DNA from: an uncultured Alphaproteobacteria bacterium
GTDB taxonomy: Bacteria > Pseudomonadota > Alphaproteobacteria > RF32 > CAG-239
Assembly (NCBI GenBank): GCA_934270475.1
Contig: CAKQPS010000004.1
Coordinates: forward strand, 89,533 to 153,532
DNA length: 64,000 nt
Direction: 5' to 3'
A program made the translations under genes and the position numbers. Positions 16,504-24,544 of this stretch are shown here, one piece after another. Position 1 is the stretch's first letter; every line of letters begins with the position of its first letter. The notes beneath the pieces are model-generated. The model did not search any database and was not told where the DNA came from. It saw nothing but the letters and a program-made list of their open reading frames with translations.

Positions 16504-17730
16504 ATGCTAAACCTGCTTTGGACATCATTTTTTATCATCAGTTTTATTGCCGCTATGGTTCAGGCTGTTTTTTTAGGAAATCCGCAAATTTGGACAATCT
16601 TAACCAATCATTTGTTTGAATCCGCAACATCGGCTTTTCAGCTGGCGTTAAACCTTACCGGTATGCTCTGCCTTTGGCTCGGACTTTTGAAAATTGCCGA
16701 AAAATCCGGTCTAACGGAACTATTTGCCAATCTTTTGCGCCCGCTGTTTAAAATAATTATGCCGGAGCTGCCGCAAAACAGTCCGGCAATTGGGTCTATG
16801 GTGATGAATATGGCGGCAAATATGCTGGGGCTCGACAATGCTGCAACCCCGATGGGTTTGAAAGCTATGGAACAGCTGCAAGACGCCAACCCGCACAAAG
16901 AACGGGCATCTGCCGCGCAAATAATGTTTATTGTCTTAAACGCCTCATCACTGACTATTTTGCCGATTTCTATTTTGATGTACCGCCACTTACAAGGCTC
17001 TGCCAACCCTGGGGCGGTTTTTGTTCCTATTTTGCTGGCAACGCTTTGCTCAACCCTAGCCGGTTTCTTGGCTGTTGCCTTCACTCAAAAGCTCCAAATT
17101 TTTAACCGAAAAATGCTGGCTTATTTTGGAGCAATCATCGCCTTTATCGGACTGATTGCCTACGGATTTTATCTGCTACCAACAGAAAAACGCCTTGCCT
17201 ATTCCGAAACCGGCGGAAACGCACTGATTTTAAGCTTTATTACATTTTTTCTGCTGTTTGGAGCTTATAAAAAGCTCAATTTATATGAAACCTTTATCAG
17301 CGGCGCCAAAGAGGGCTTTCAAATTGCCGTGCAAATAATTCCGTATTTGGTCGCCATGCTGACCGCCATTGCCGTTATGCGCTATTCCGGCGTTTTAGAC
17401 GCTTTAATGTGGTGCTTTGAAAAAATCTTTGTCCTGCTGAACTTTGACACCGGATTTATCGGCGCTCTGCCCACGGCTTTAATGAAACCGCTGTCCGGCA
17501 ACGGCGCTCGCGCTTTAATGATTGAAACTATGCAAACTTACGGCGTTGACAGCTTTCCGGCATTTGTTTCCGCAGTTATTCAGGGGTCTACTGAAACCAC
17601 ATTTTATGTGATAGCCCTTTATTTTGGTGCGGTCAAAATTTCTAAAACCGGAGCCGCTTTGCCTTGCGCCTTGTTTGCTGATTTTATCGGAGTGGTTGTG
17701 GCAATAGTCATTTCATACATTTTTTACTAA
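16504..17730 (+). CDS. Fused SpmA/SpmB-like nucleoside-recognition (Gate) membrane protein
   Basis: The 408-residue membrane protein contains two Gate-type halves. The first has the pattern NSPAIGSMVMNMAANMLGLDNAATPMGL (residues about 95-125), as in SpmA. The second has the corresponding LPTALMKPLSGNGARALMIETM and the ending VIQGSTETTFYVIALYFGAVKI, as in SpmB. In Bacillus the two are separate proteins linked to spore dehydration. In Gram-negatives the fused form is of unknown function. I start at 16504, preceded by AAAGGAATTG, rather than the TTG at 16441. It may be co-transcribed with dtd, ten bases downstream. Confidence 0.87.
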   Translation: MLNLLWTSFFIISFIAAMVQAVFLGNPQIWTILTNHLFESATSAFQLALNLTGMLCLWLGLLKIAEKSGLTELFANLLRPLFKIIMPELPQNSPAIGSMVMNMAANMLGLDNAATPMGLKAMEQLQDANPHKERASAAQIMFIVLNASSLTILPISILMYRHLQGSANPGAVFVPILLATLCSTLAGFLAVAFTQKLQIFNRKMLAYFGAIIAFIGLIAYGFYLLPTEKRLAYSETGGNALILSFITFFLLFGAYKKLNLYETFISGAKEGFQIAVQIIPYLVAMLTAIAVMRYSGVLDALMWCFEKIFVLLNFDTGFIGALPTALMKPLSGNGARALMIETMQTYGVDSFPAFVSAVIQGSTETTFYVIALYFGAVKISKTGAALPCALFADFIGVVVAIVISYIFY

Positions 17731-17740
17731 AGGATACGCC

Positions 17741-18178
17741 ATGAAAATTCTCGTGCAAAAAGTTTTAAACGCTGCTGTAACCATAGACGGTCAAACTGTC
17801 GCGCAAATAAAACAAGGTTTACTGATTTTTATTGGAATTGAAAAAGACGACACCGCCTCTCAAGCCGATTTTTTAGCTAAAAAAGTGGCTAATCTGCGCA
17901 TTTTTGAAGATGATAATCAAAAAATGAATCTGTCAGTTCAAGATGTTAAAGGCGAGATTTTAGCGGTATCGCAATTTACCTTAGCTGCCGATTTAAGCCG
18001 CGGCAACCGCCCTGGGTTTGAAAGCGCCGCCCATCCCGAAATTGCCAAACCGCTATATGAATATTTTATAAAGCAGCTGCAAAGCTATGATATTCCTCTA
18101 AAAACCGGAATTTTTCAAGCAGATATGAAAGTATCTTTAATCAATGACGGTCCCTGCACCTTCATCTTGCAAAAATAA
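17741..18178 (+). CDS. dtd: D-aminoacyl-tRNA deacylase
   Basis: Dtd removes D-amino acids wrongly attached to tRNA. The 145-residue protein has the two family motifs: SQFTLAAD (residues about 73-80) and the Gly-cisPro motif in NDGPCTFIL near the end. The usual NxGPVT is here NDGPCT. It starts MKILVQKVLNAAV, as is standard, and lies ten bases after the SpmA/SpmB fusion. Confidence 0.95.
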   Translation: MKILVQKVLNAAVTIDGQTVAQIKQGLLIFIGIEKDDTASQADFLAKKVANLRIFEDDNQKMNLSVQDVKGEILAVSQFTLAADLSRGNRPGFESAAHPEIAKPLYEYFIKQLQSYDIPLKTGIFQADMKVSLINDGPCTFILQK

Positions 18179-18201
18179 TCTACAAAAATTCGCCCAAAAA
18201 C

Positions 18202-18230
18202 TTGACAAACAGCAAAACGTATTATATGCT
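18202..18230 (+). promoter_or_regulatory. Promoter of the unknown gene at 18274
   Basis: TTGACA (18202-18207) and TATGCT (18225-18230) are separated by 17 bases. The expected RNA would have a leader of about 37 bases without a Shine-Dalgarno sequence. Confidence 0.5.
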
Positions 18231-18273
18231 TTGCTTAATTTCACATTATTAACTTTAATTATTTTTAAAAGCT

Positions 18274-18873
18274 ATGGACAAAGTACAGTTAAAGTCTTGT
18301 GTAGAAACCTTCAAGAAGCGCTTGCAGGTTTTGTACCGTGACTCTCTCAGCAAAGACTTGGAAGAGAAGTATGTAAAGATTTATCAGAACGTTCTCGAAG
18401 CTCAGTCCCGCGCCCCCGAAGAGCTGCAGCCGCTTTTCAAGCGCACGCATCTCATTGGTCACGTGTTCAAACCGACCTACTCCAAAGGAGATACCCGCTT
18501 TGTCTTTAACAAAGACGAGCCCGTTTTTGGGAAGACTACTTGCTGCGAACCGCTAGATGTTCGACTGGAAGAGAACATTCTGCCTTTCGGCAAACGTATT
18601 CCGGAGTACATTCAGATGCTAGACTCTGCTTTCGACCATCTGTACAAGCTCGCCGAAATCACCGTCTACAGCGCGGGCAAGCCGTTCAAAAACGGCATCA
18701 ATGCTCCGTCGCTGACTATTCGGGACATTCTTTCACAAGTTCCCGCCGAGTATGCCTCTAGGCTTATATGCTTTGAGGTGCTCAACGAAGAAAGCAGCTA
18801 TCTCGACAAATTCAACGTTGTCATGAATATGTACTGCTTCAATGTCGTGCTATATGGCGTTATAACAGACTAA
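18274..18873 (+). CDS. Unknown 199-residue protein, no Shine-Dalgarno, atypical codon use
   Basis: The protein has no signal peptide, membrane helix or motif that I recognise. It begins with a likely helical Lys-rich region, has a Cys-Cys pair (GKTTCCEPLD, about residue 90), and ends hydrophobic (MYCFNVVLYGVITD). Its codons are richer in C and G at the third position than neighbouring genes (for example many TTC, AAG and CTC), which suggests strong expression or a different origin. A promoter lies just upstream and a terminator follows, so it is probably a single-gene unit. No ribosome site is visible before the ATG. Confidence 0.75.
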   Translation: MDKVQLKSCVETFKKRLQVLYRDSLSKDLEEKYVKIYQNVLEAQSRAPEELQPLFKRTHLIGHVFKPTYSKGDTRFVFNKDEPVFGKTTCCEPLDVRLEENILPFGKRIPEYIQMLDSAFDHLYKLAEITVYSAGKPFKNGINAPSLTIRDILSQVPAEYASRLICFEVLNEESSYLDKFNVVMNMYCFNVVLYGVITD

Positions 18874-18886
18874 CAGTGTCCACTCT

Positions 18887-18916
18887 AAAGCATCGGTTTA
18901 AATACCGATGCTTTTT
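18887..18916 (+). terminator. Intrinsic terminator of the 18274 gene
   Basis: AAGCATCGGT (18888-18897) pairs perfectly with ACCGATGCTT (18904-18913), followed by TTTTGCGTTTTT. Confidence 0.88.
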
Positions 18917-18979
18917 GCGTTTTTAACTTTATATTAGCCTTTTTGTGTTAAACATTTTTCATATTTAAGGAGATTAAAC

Positions 18980-19516
18980 ATGAAAAAATTGATTGTGATG
19001 CTTGGCGTTTTGGCTTGTTTATTAAGCGCTTGCGATAATAGCAGCAAAGAACCGGAAAAAACTTCTGTGGCTACAACAGAACCTCAAGTGCAAAATACGG
19101 AAGCAGCGGTTCAATCTTCTGAACTTTGGACCAATATCAACGGCGAACCGGCTAATTTTGAAGAGGCATTCAATCAATTAAACGACGTGCAAAAATATTA
19201 TTTTTGCGCAGCTTTTTCTGTTGGCGCCATGTCTGTATCTAAACCTGAAACCGCATCGGCGATGGTCAACTATTTTTTGGGCTTGGGCGTTGCTAAATAC
19301 AATCAAGGAATTGATGACAGTACTTATTCAGCCTTTGATTCCGGCAAGCACATCTTTAGATATGAGCTGGTTGTAAATGATATTTTAGATAAAAAAATCT
19401 GTGAAAATATCGTATTGGAAGCCACTAAATTTGCTCAAGAAAAAAATTTAAGCGTAGAAAGCTTAAATGACTTAGGCAAACCAGAAGTTGAAAAAATTGT
19501 AGAAAAATTAAAGTAA
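18980..19516 (+). CDS. Unknown small lipoprotein
   Basis: The 178-residue protein has a signal peptide and lipobox (LLSAC, Cys18), then a Ser/Thr/Glu-rich linker (about 20-50). A compact, probably helical domain follows (VQKYYFCAAFSVGAMSVSKPETAS) with one further Cys pair (Cys77 and Cys143, approximate). AAGGAG precedes the ATG at good distance. The family is not recognised. It forms its own unit after the terminator at 18.9 kb. Confidence 0.82.
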   Translation: MKKLIVMLGVLACLLSACDNSSKEPEKTSVATTEPQVQNTEAAVQSSELWTNINGEPANFEEAFNQLNDVQKYYFCAAFSVGAMSVSKPETASAMVNYFLGLGVAKYNQGIDDSTYSAFDSGKHIFRYELVVNDILDKKICENIVLEATKFAQEKNLSVESLNDLGKPEVEKIVEKLK

Positions 19517-19615
19517 AATTTTACTTTAGACCTGCTCAAATTAAAAAATTACTAGCTGTTCATTGAACTGGCAAAGAATATATGTTGCCCAAACATTAAA
19601 CTACGCGCTTAACTT

Positions 19616-19643
19616 TTGTCCATAAACGAGCTATAAGTATAGT
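19616..19643 (+). promoter_or_regulatory. Promoter candidate for the 19681 gene
   Basis: TTGTCC (19616-19621) and TATAGT (19638-19643) are separated by 16 bases. The leader would be about 31 bases long and lacks a Shine-Dalgarno sequence. Confidence 0.4.
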
Positions 19644-19680
19644 TATATTTTTCATTATTTTTAACTAAACTTAATTGATT

Positions 19681-20040
19681 ATGGTTAAGGTAAAAAACCT
19701 TCGGAAGCAAATTCATGATTTAAAAGCTTATCGCGCCATTTGGGCTGATGACATTCATGATGAATGGTCATTAAGGACGCAGGCTGGTCAAGACTTTTTG
19801 TTTGGTTTGTATGAAATTTCCGGCTCTATTATTTTAGCTTTTCAGCAAGTTGCGCAAGGTCGTTACCACGATAAAATGGCAATATTCTTGGTACAATGCA
19901 AATTTCAAAATCTTGTCAAATCTGAAGATTTCAAGGATTATGACGAGCTATGCACTAAAGGCTTTATGAGCGTAATTTCCTTTGGCACAAAACATAATAT
20001 TCGTAATATGTTTGACTGCCTTAAGATTTTGACCGCTTAA
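19681..20040 (+). CDS. Unknown 119-residue cytosolic protein, no Shine-Dalgarno
   Basis: This is a small soluble protein, probably helical, with a Lys-rich start (MVKVKNLRKQIHDLKAYRAIW) and two Cys. I do not recognise the family. The start is ATG 19681; a TTG six bases upstream would only add two residues. There is no ribosome site, and a promoter candidate lies close by, a combination shared with the genes at 18274, 59551 and 60786. A strong terminator follows. Confidence 0.7.
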   Translation: MVKVKNLRKQIHDLKAYRAIWADDIHDEWSLRTQAGQDFLFGLYEISGSIILAFQQVAQGRYHDKMAIFLVQCKFQNLVKSEDFKDYDELCTKGFMSVISFGTKHNIRNMFDCLKILTA

Positions 20041-20054
20041 CAATTCTAATTTCT

Positions 20055-20090
20055 AAAAGCGTAAAGTTTTTAAACTTTACGCTTTTCTTT
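20055..20090 (+). terminator. Intrinsic terminator of the 19681 gene
   Basis: AAAAGCGTAAAGTTT (20055-20069) pairs perfectly with AAACTTTACGCTTTT (20072-20086), followed by CTTTATA. The symmetric A/T flanks let it work in both directions. Confidence 0.85.
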
Positions 20091-20099
20091 ATACAAAAA

Positions 20100-20275
20100 G
20101 AGAGAAAATTCTAGCGTACATAGAGGTACGTGAATTTTCTCTCTTTCGCAGTTTTGGCGCTAGACGAGTCGAAAAAGCCAGATAATGAGCTTAATGCGAA
20201 GTAAGATTTTTTCGCGGTGTACAAACTAGTACATAAGAAAAAATCTTACAAGCAGAAAGCCATTAGACGAGTTTC
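20100..20275. repeat. Palindrome-rich dispersed intergenic repeat, copy B
   Basis: The element opens with a nested palindrome: GAGAGAAAATTC (20100-20111) pairs with GAATTTTCTCTC (20132-20143), enclosing CGTAC-ATAGAG-GTACG. Copy A has the related GTGTACATAGAGGTACATG. Next comes the block GAGCTTAATGCG...TTTTTTCGCGGTGTACA shared with copies A and C, then an AAGATTTTTT/AAAAAATCTT inverted repeat around GTGTACAAACTAGTACAT, and the end ACGAGTTT. It abuts the 3' end of the membrane-protein gene at 20276. Confidence 0.7.
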
Positions 20276-20611
20276 TCATATCATGAAGCGGACAAGCTGC
20301 ACCAAATAAGCATACACCACAAACGCTGCAATCTTATAAAGTACAGCTATGCTCATAACCGAACCGCCGACGACTAAAAGCTGGAGTAATACTGCGGCAA
20401 CTACGGCGCAGCCCAAAATCAGTAGCCAATAATATTTTTGCTTCAAGAGCAACAAAGAAATTACCAAGGCGGATATAGCTAAATATAGTCCTTTCATAGC
20501 ACCAAAAGTTTCCGAAACCGGAGCGGTTACAACGCCGAAACCAAAAATGAATGACGCCATAATCACCACCAAAGCCGCAATAAAAATCATAAAACAAGTT
20601 TGTCTTGACAT
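20276..20611 (-). CDS. Small unknown membrane protein downstream of proS
   Basis: The 111-residue protein is almost entirely hydrophobic, with about four membrane segments (residues 5-27, 33-52, 57-78 and 84-108). I choose the ATG at 20611 (MSRQTCF), preceded by AAAAGGT; the longer frame would reach back into proS. It starts 20 bases after the proS stop codon, so it is likely in the same transcript. The family is unknown. Confidence 0.7.
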   Translation of the reverse strand: MSRQTCFMIFIAALVVIMASFIFGFGVVTAPVSETFGAMKGLYLAISALVISLLLLKQKYYWLLILGCAVVAAVLLQLLVVGGSVMSIAVLYKIAAFVVYAYLVQLVRFMI

Positions 20612-20630
20612 TATTTTACCTTTTCCAAAA

Positions 20631-22148
20631 CTAGTAACTACGTGCATAAATCACATCTAAAGTTGCATCTTTACCGGTCAGTAAGCATTTTCCGGTTGTA
20701 CCGCTTTGGTCAAACGGAATGCAGCGAATGGTGATTTTCATAGCTTTGAGCAATTCTTCGGTTGCCGGGTCGGCGCACCATTTGCCGCGCACAAATGCTA
20801 CTTTGCCTTGCTTGCCGTCTTCAATCCATTCATTGCCGTTGGCAAAATAAGCGGCAAATTCTTCCGGAGTTTTAATATCGGTACGAATATTGCTTTCCAA
20901 ACGCTCTTTAGCACGCTTAAACATCTCATGTTGCAAAAATTCCAAACGTTCGCTGACAGAAGCAACAAATTCTTCGGTTTTCATAATTTTTTTGCCTTCC
21001 GGCTGACCAAAGAAAATACGCTCTTTAACCATCAGACCGCCGTTTTCAATATCACGGGCGCCAATTTCACAAACCATAGGCGCGCCTTTGCGAACCCACT
21101 CCCAAACTTTATCCACGCTGGCTTTGTCGCGGGAATCAATTTTGGTGCGCAGTCTTTCGCCAAACGCGGTTTTATTTTTCAGCTGAGCTTGAATGTTTTC
21201 AATATACGCCATAATTTTTGCGGCATCATCATTCTTTTTAATCAACGGAATAAAGATAATCTGATACGGTGCAATTCTTGGTGGGACAACCATTCCCTCG
21301 TCATCAGCATGCGACATAATCACCCCGCCGATTAAACGGGTGGAAACACCCCAAGAAGTCGTATAAGCATATTCTTGCTCATTGTTTTGATTAACAAATT
21401 TGATATCCGCCGACTTAGCAAAATTTTGTCCCAAAAAGTGAGATGTTCCGGCTTGCAGAGCTTTACCGTCCTGCATCATGGCTTCAATGCAATAAGTATC
21501 CACCGCCCCTGGGAATTTTTCGTGTTCCGGCTTACGTCCGGCAATTACCGGCATCGCCAAAACATCTTCAGAAACTTCTTTATAAACACCCAGCATTTTA
21601 GTGGTTTCCGCTTCAGCCTCTTTCGCTGTGGCGTGTACGGTGTGACCTTCCTGCCACAAAAATTCACGAGTGCGCAAAAACAAACGCGGACGCATTTCCC
21701 AACGTACCACATTCGCCCACTGGTTCAGTAAAATCGGCAAGTCGCGGTACGATTTTACCCATTTAGAAAATGAATCGGCAATAATGGTTTCGCTGGTCGG
21801 GCGTACAATCAAAGGTTCGTCCAATTCGGAAGCCGGCTTTAATTTGCCGTCTTCATTAACCAAACGAGAGTGCGTAACCACAGCCATTTCTTTGGCAAAA
21901 CCTTCGACGTGGTCGGCTTCTTTTTGAAAGAAAGAAAGCGGAATAAACAACGGAAAATAGTAGTTTTCGTGACCGGTTTCCTTAAAACGATAATCCATTT
22001 CGTGCTGGATACGTTCCCAAATTCCATAGCCCCAAGATTTAATAACCATACACCCCGGAGAAACGGAGTTTTCTGCCATATCGGCTTCGGCAACCACACT
22101 TTGATACCATTCCGGATAATTTTGTTTACGACTGTTTTTCAAAGCCAT
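20631..22148 (-). CDS. proS: Prolyl-tRNA synthetase, archaeal/eukaryal type
   Basis: The 505-residue enzyme charges tRNA-Pro. Its layout is that of the archaeal/eukaryal-type ProRS: class II motif 2 region QWANVVRWEMRPRLFLRTREFLWQEGHT, no editing insertion between motifs 2 and 3, and motif 3 SWGVSTRLIGGVIM. The C-terminal zinc-associated domain ends in IYARSY, with the terminal tyrosine typical of this type. Most alphaproteobacteria use the bacterial type, so this copy was probably acquired; Bacteroidetes and other gut bacteria carry similar enzymes. It lies 11 bases downstream of pheT on the same strand. Confidence 0.94.
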   Translation of the reverse strand: MALKNSRKQNYPEWYQSVVAEADMAENSVSPGCMVIKSWGYGIWERIQHEMDYRFKETGHENYYFPLFIPLSFFQKEADHVEGFAKEMAVVTHSRLVNEDGKLKPASELDEPLIVRPTSETIIADSFSKWVKSYRDLPILLNQWANVVRWEMRPRLFLRTREFLWQEGHTVHATAKEAEAETTKMLGVYKEVSEDVLAMPVIAGRKPEHEKFPGAVDTYCIEAMMQDGKALQAGTSHFLGQNFAKSADIKFVNQNNEQEYAYTTSWGVSTRLIGGVIMSHADDEGMVVPPRIAPYQIIFIPLIKKNDDAAKIMAYIENIQAQLKNKTAFGERLRTKIDSRDKASVDKVWEWVRKGAPMVCEIGARDIENGGLMVKERIFFGQPEGKKIMKTEEFVASVSERLEFLQHEMFKRAKERLESNIRTDIKTPEEFAAYFANGNEWIEDGKQGKVAFVRGKWCADPATEELLKAMKITIRCIPFDQSGTTGKCLLTGKDATLDVIYARSY

Positions 22149-22159
22149 TTATTTTCTCC

Positions 22160-24544
22160 CTATCTCAATTCGCCGCCGGTCTTTTTACCGACTTCCGCTA
22201 TAACTTTATTCATCAAATTTTCAATATCTTTATCGGTAAAGGTTTGTTCTACCGGCTGGAATGTCAAACCGACAGCCACGGATTTTTTACCTTCCGGCAT
22301 ATTTTCGCCCTCATAGACATCAAACACGCGCACATCGGTAATGTGATTGCGGTCGGCGTTTTTAGCGGCGGCAATAATCGCAGCGGCGCTAACCGACTTG
22401 TCTACCACAAAGGCCAAATCCTTATCCACCGGCTGGAACTGTGACAATTCAAGCTTTTTACGAGCTTTGCCCTGTGAGTTGCGCGGCAACGGAATATTAT
22501 CCAAGTTTACTTCAAAAGCCACTACGCGGGTTTTAATATCCAATGCTTTCAAAACCGCCGGCTGAATCTCGCCGAAATAAGCCAACACATTTTTACCCAA
22601 ACGCAAAGTTCCCGAACGCCCCGGATGATAATATGATGGCGCGTCCATAGTGATTTGCGGATTTTCAAACGGACCTTTAGCCGCGGCAATCACTGCCAAA
22701 GCATCGGCTTTTGCGTCAAAAACATCATAATCGCGGTTGCTGTGCGTCCAATCTTTTTTAGAAGTCTGACCGCAGCGTACGCCGCTGGCTGCCATAATTT
22801 GCTCTTGCGGGTTGCGACCGTAAAATTCCGGTCCCACTTCAAATAAAGAAACATTGGTATAACCACGGGCAATATTGTTCTTAACTGCCGTCAGCAAGTT
22901 CGGCAAAATTGACGGACGCATTTCATTCAACTCTTTAGCAATCGGGTTCGCCAAGATAATTGCCTCATGACCTTTGCGGAAATATTGCGCCAAATCGCTG
23001 TCGGCAAAACTCCAAGTCACGGTTTCATACATACCGCGCGAAGCCAGCTCATGTTTTACAATCACGGCATTGTGCTGTGCCGGCGACAAAGTTTCTTTCG
23101 GAAATTTATCATGCGGTAAAGACACGGCCGGAATTTCATCTAGTCCAATCATACGCACAACTTCTTCAACCAAATCATGTTCGCCCTCAATATCTCCGCG
23201 CCAGCTTGGCGAAACAGCCTTGATTTTACCATTTTCCAAAGAAGTTTCAAATCCAAGTTTGTTCAAAATTTCCATAGATTTTTCGGCGCTTACCGGCATA
23301 CCAATTAAGGTTTCCAAACGCTCTGGACGCAGATAAGCCACTTGCGGTTTGCATTCTTCCGAACCGACTACAGTCAATTCCGACGCCTCGCCGCCGCAAA
23401 TGCTTAAAATCATTGCCGTAGCATAGTCCGAGCCGCTGATATTTGATTTAGGATCAACCCAGCGTTCATAACGATAGCGGGAATCTGAATCTATTTGCAG
23501 ATGACGGCCGGTGCAGGCAATACATTCCGGCTTAAACAGAGCACATTCCAGCAAAACATTGCTTGTTTCAGCTGAGCAGCCTTTAGCCAAACCGCCCATA
23601 ATACCGCCCAGACATTGCACACCTTCAGCATCACAAATGCCTAAGGCCTTATCATTTAAGATATATTCTTTTTCATTCAGCGCGGTAAATTTTTCGCCGT
23701 CTTTTGCCATACGAACAACAACATCGCCGCTTAGCTTATCCGCGTCAAAAACGTGCAACGGGCGCGCCAAATCATAATTTATGTAATTGGTAATATCAAC
23801 AAGCGGAGAAATAGAATGTAAACCGATTGCTTCCAAACGATCTTTCATCCACTTCGGCGTTTCGGCTTTATTATTTACGTTGCGAATATAGCGCGCGGTG
23901 TAAGTCGGACATTCAGCCGGACATTCCACCGTAACTTTTAGCGGATTAGCAAATTTAGCCGGAGTTTTAACAATATTCAGCGGTTTCAACTTACCCAATC
24001 CGGCCGCAGCCAAATCGCGAGCAATACCGCGCACACCCAAACATTCGGCGCGGTTAGGAGTAATAGAAACTTCTATTACCGGGTCAATAGCCAATACTTC
24101 TGCCGCCGGTTTGCCAAGTTGCGTATCCGCCGGCAATTCAATAATGGCATTGTGGTCAGAACCAATCCCTAATTCATCAAAAGCGCACATCATGCCGCAG
24201 CTTTCAACACCACGAATTTTTGTTGGTTTCAAACGTTCATTAAACAAAGGAATCAATGTTCCGGACGGAGCGAAAATACCGATTAAACCGGTAAAAACAT
24301 TCGGCGCGCCGCAAACAACTTGATATTTATGGGTTCCGTCGTTCACGCACAAAACGTGCAAATGGTCAGAATCCGGATGATTTTCCACGCTATCCAAACG
24401 AGCAGTGATAAAACCGTCTAAATTAGCGGCCGGATTATAAACCTCTTCAACTTCCAAACCTATACGGGTTAGAGTTTCACTGATTTCATCAAGTGTGGCT
24501 GTTGTATCTAAATGTTCTTTGAGCCAGGATAAAGTAAATTTCAT
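22160..24544 (-). CDS. pheT: Phenylalanyl-tRNA synthetase beta subunit
   Basis: The 794-residue beta subunit of the PheRS tetramer shows the standard domains: an EMAP-type tRNA-binding domain (about 40-150, YQVVCGAPNVFTGLIGIFAPSGT), the B3/B4 editing domain, B5, the inactive class II core, and the C-terminal FDX-ACB anticodon domain (FDVYEGENMPEGKKSVAVGLTFQP). Its start overlaps the pheS stop as ATGA. The length fits the family. Confidence 0.97.
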   Translation of the reverse strand: MKFTLSWLKEHLDTTATLDEISETLTRIGLEVEEVYNPAANLDGFITARLDSVENHPDSDHLHVLCVNDGTHKYQVVCGAPNVFTGLIGIFAPSGTLIPLFNERLKPTKIRGVESCGMMCAFDELGIGSDHNAIIELPADTQLGKPAAEVLAIDPVIEVSITPNRAECLGVRGIARDLAAAGLGKLKPLNIVKTPAKFANPLKVTVECPAECPTYTARYIRNVNNKAETPKWMKDRLEAIGLHSISPLVDITNYINYDLARPLHVFDADKLSGDVVVRMAKDGEKFTALNEKEYILNDKALGICDAEGVQCLGGIMGGLAKGCSAETSNVLLECALFKPECIACTGRHLQIDSDSRYRYERWVDPKSNISGSDYATAMILSICGGEASELTVVGSEECKPQVAYLRPERLETLIGMPVSAEKSMEILNKLGFETSLENGKIKAVSPSWRGDIEGEHDLVEEVVRMIGLDEIPAVSLPHDKFPKETLSPAQHNAVIVKHELASRGMYETVTWSFADSDLAQYFRKGHEAIILANPIAKELNEMRPSILPNLLTAVKNNIARGYTNVSLFEVGPEFYGRNPQEQIMAASGVRCGQTSKKDWTHSNRDYDVFDAKADALAVIAAAKGPFENPQITMDAPSYYHPGRSGTLRLGKNVLAYFGEIQPAVLKALDIKTRVVAFEVNLDNIPLPRNSQGKARKKLELSQFQPVDKDLAFVVDKSVSAAAIIAAAKNADRNHITDVRVFDVYEGENMPEGKKSVAVGLTFQPVEQTFTDKDIENLMNKVIAEVGKKTGGELR

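Noticed and set aside
20631..22148. Archaeal contamination because of the proS type
   Set aside because: The gene is embedded among bacterial genes with the same codon style and pheST/rplT/rpmI alongside; transfer is more plausible.
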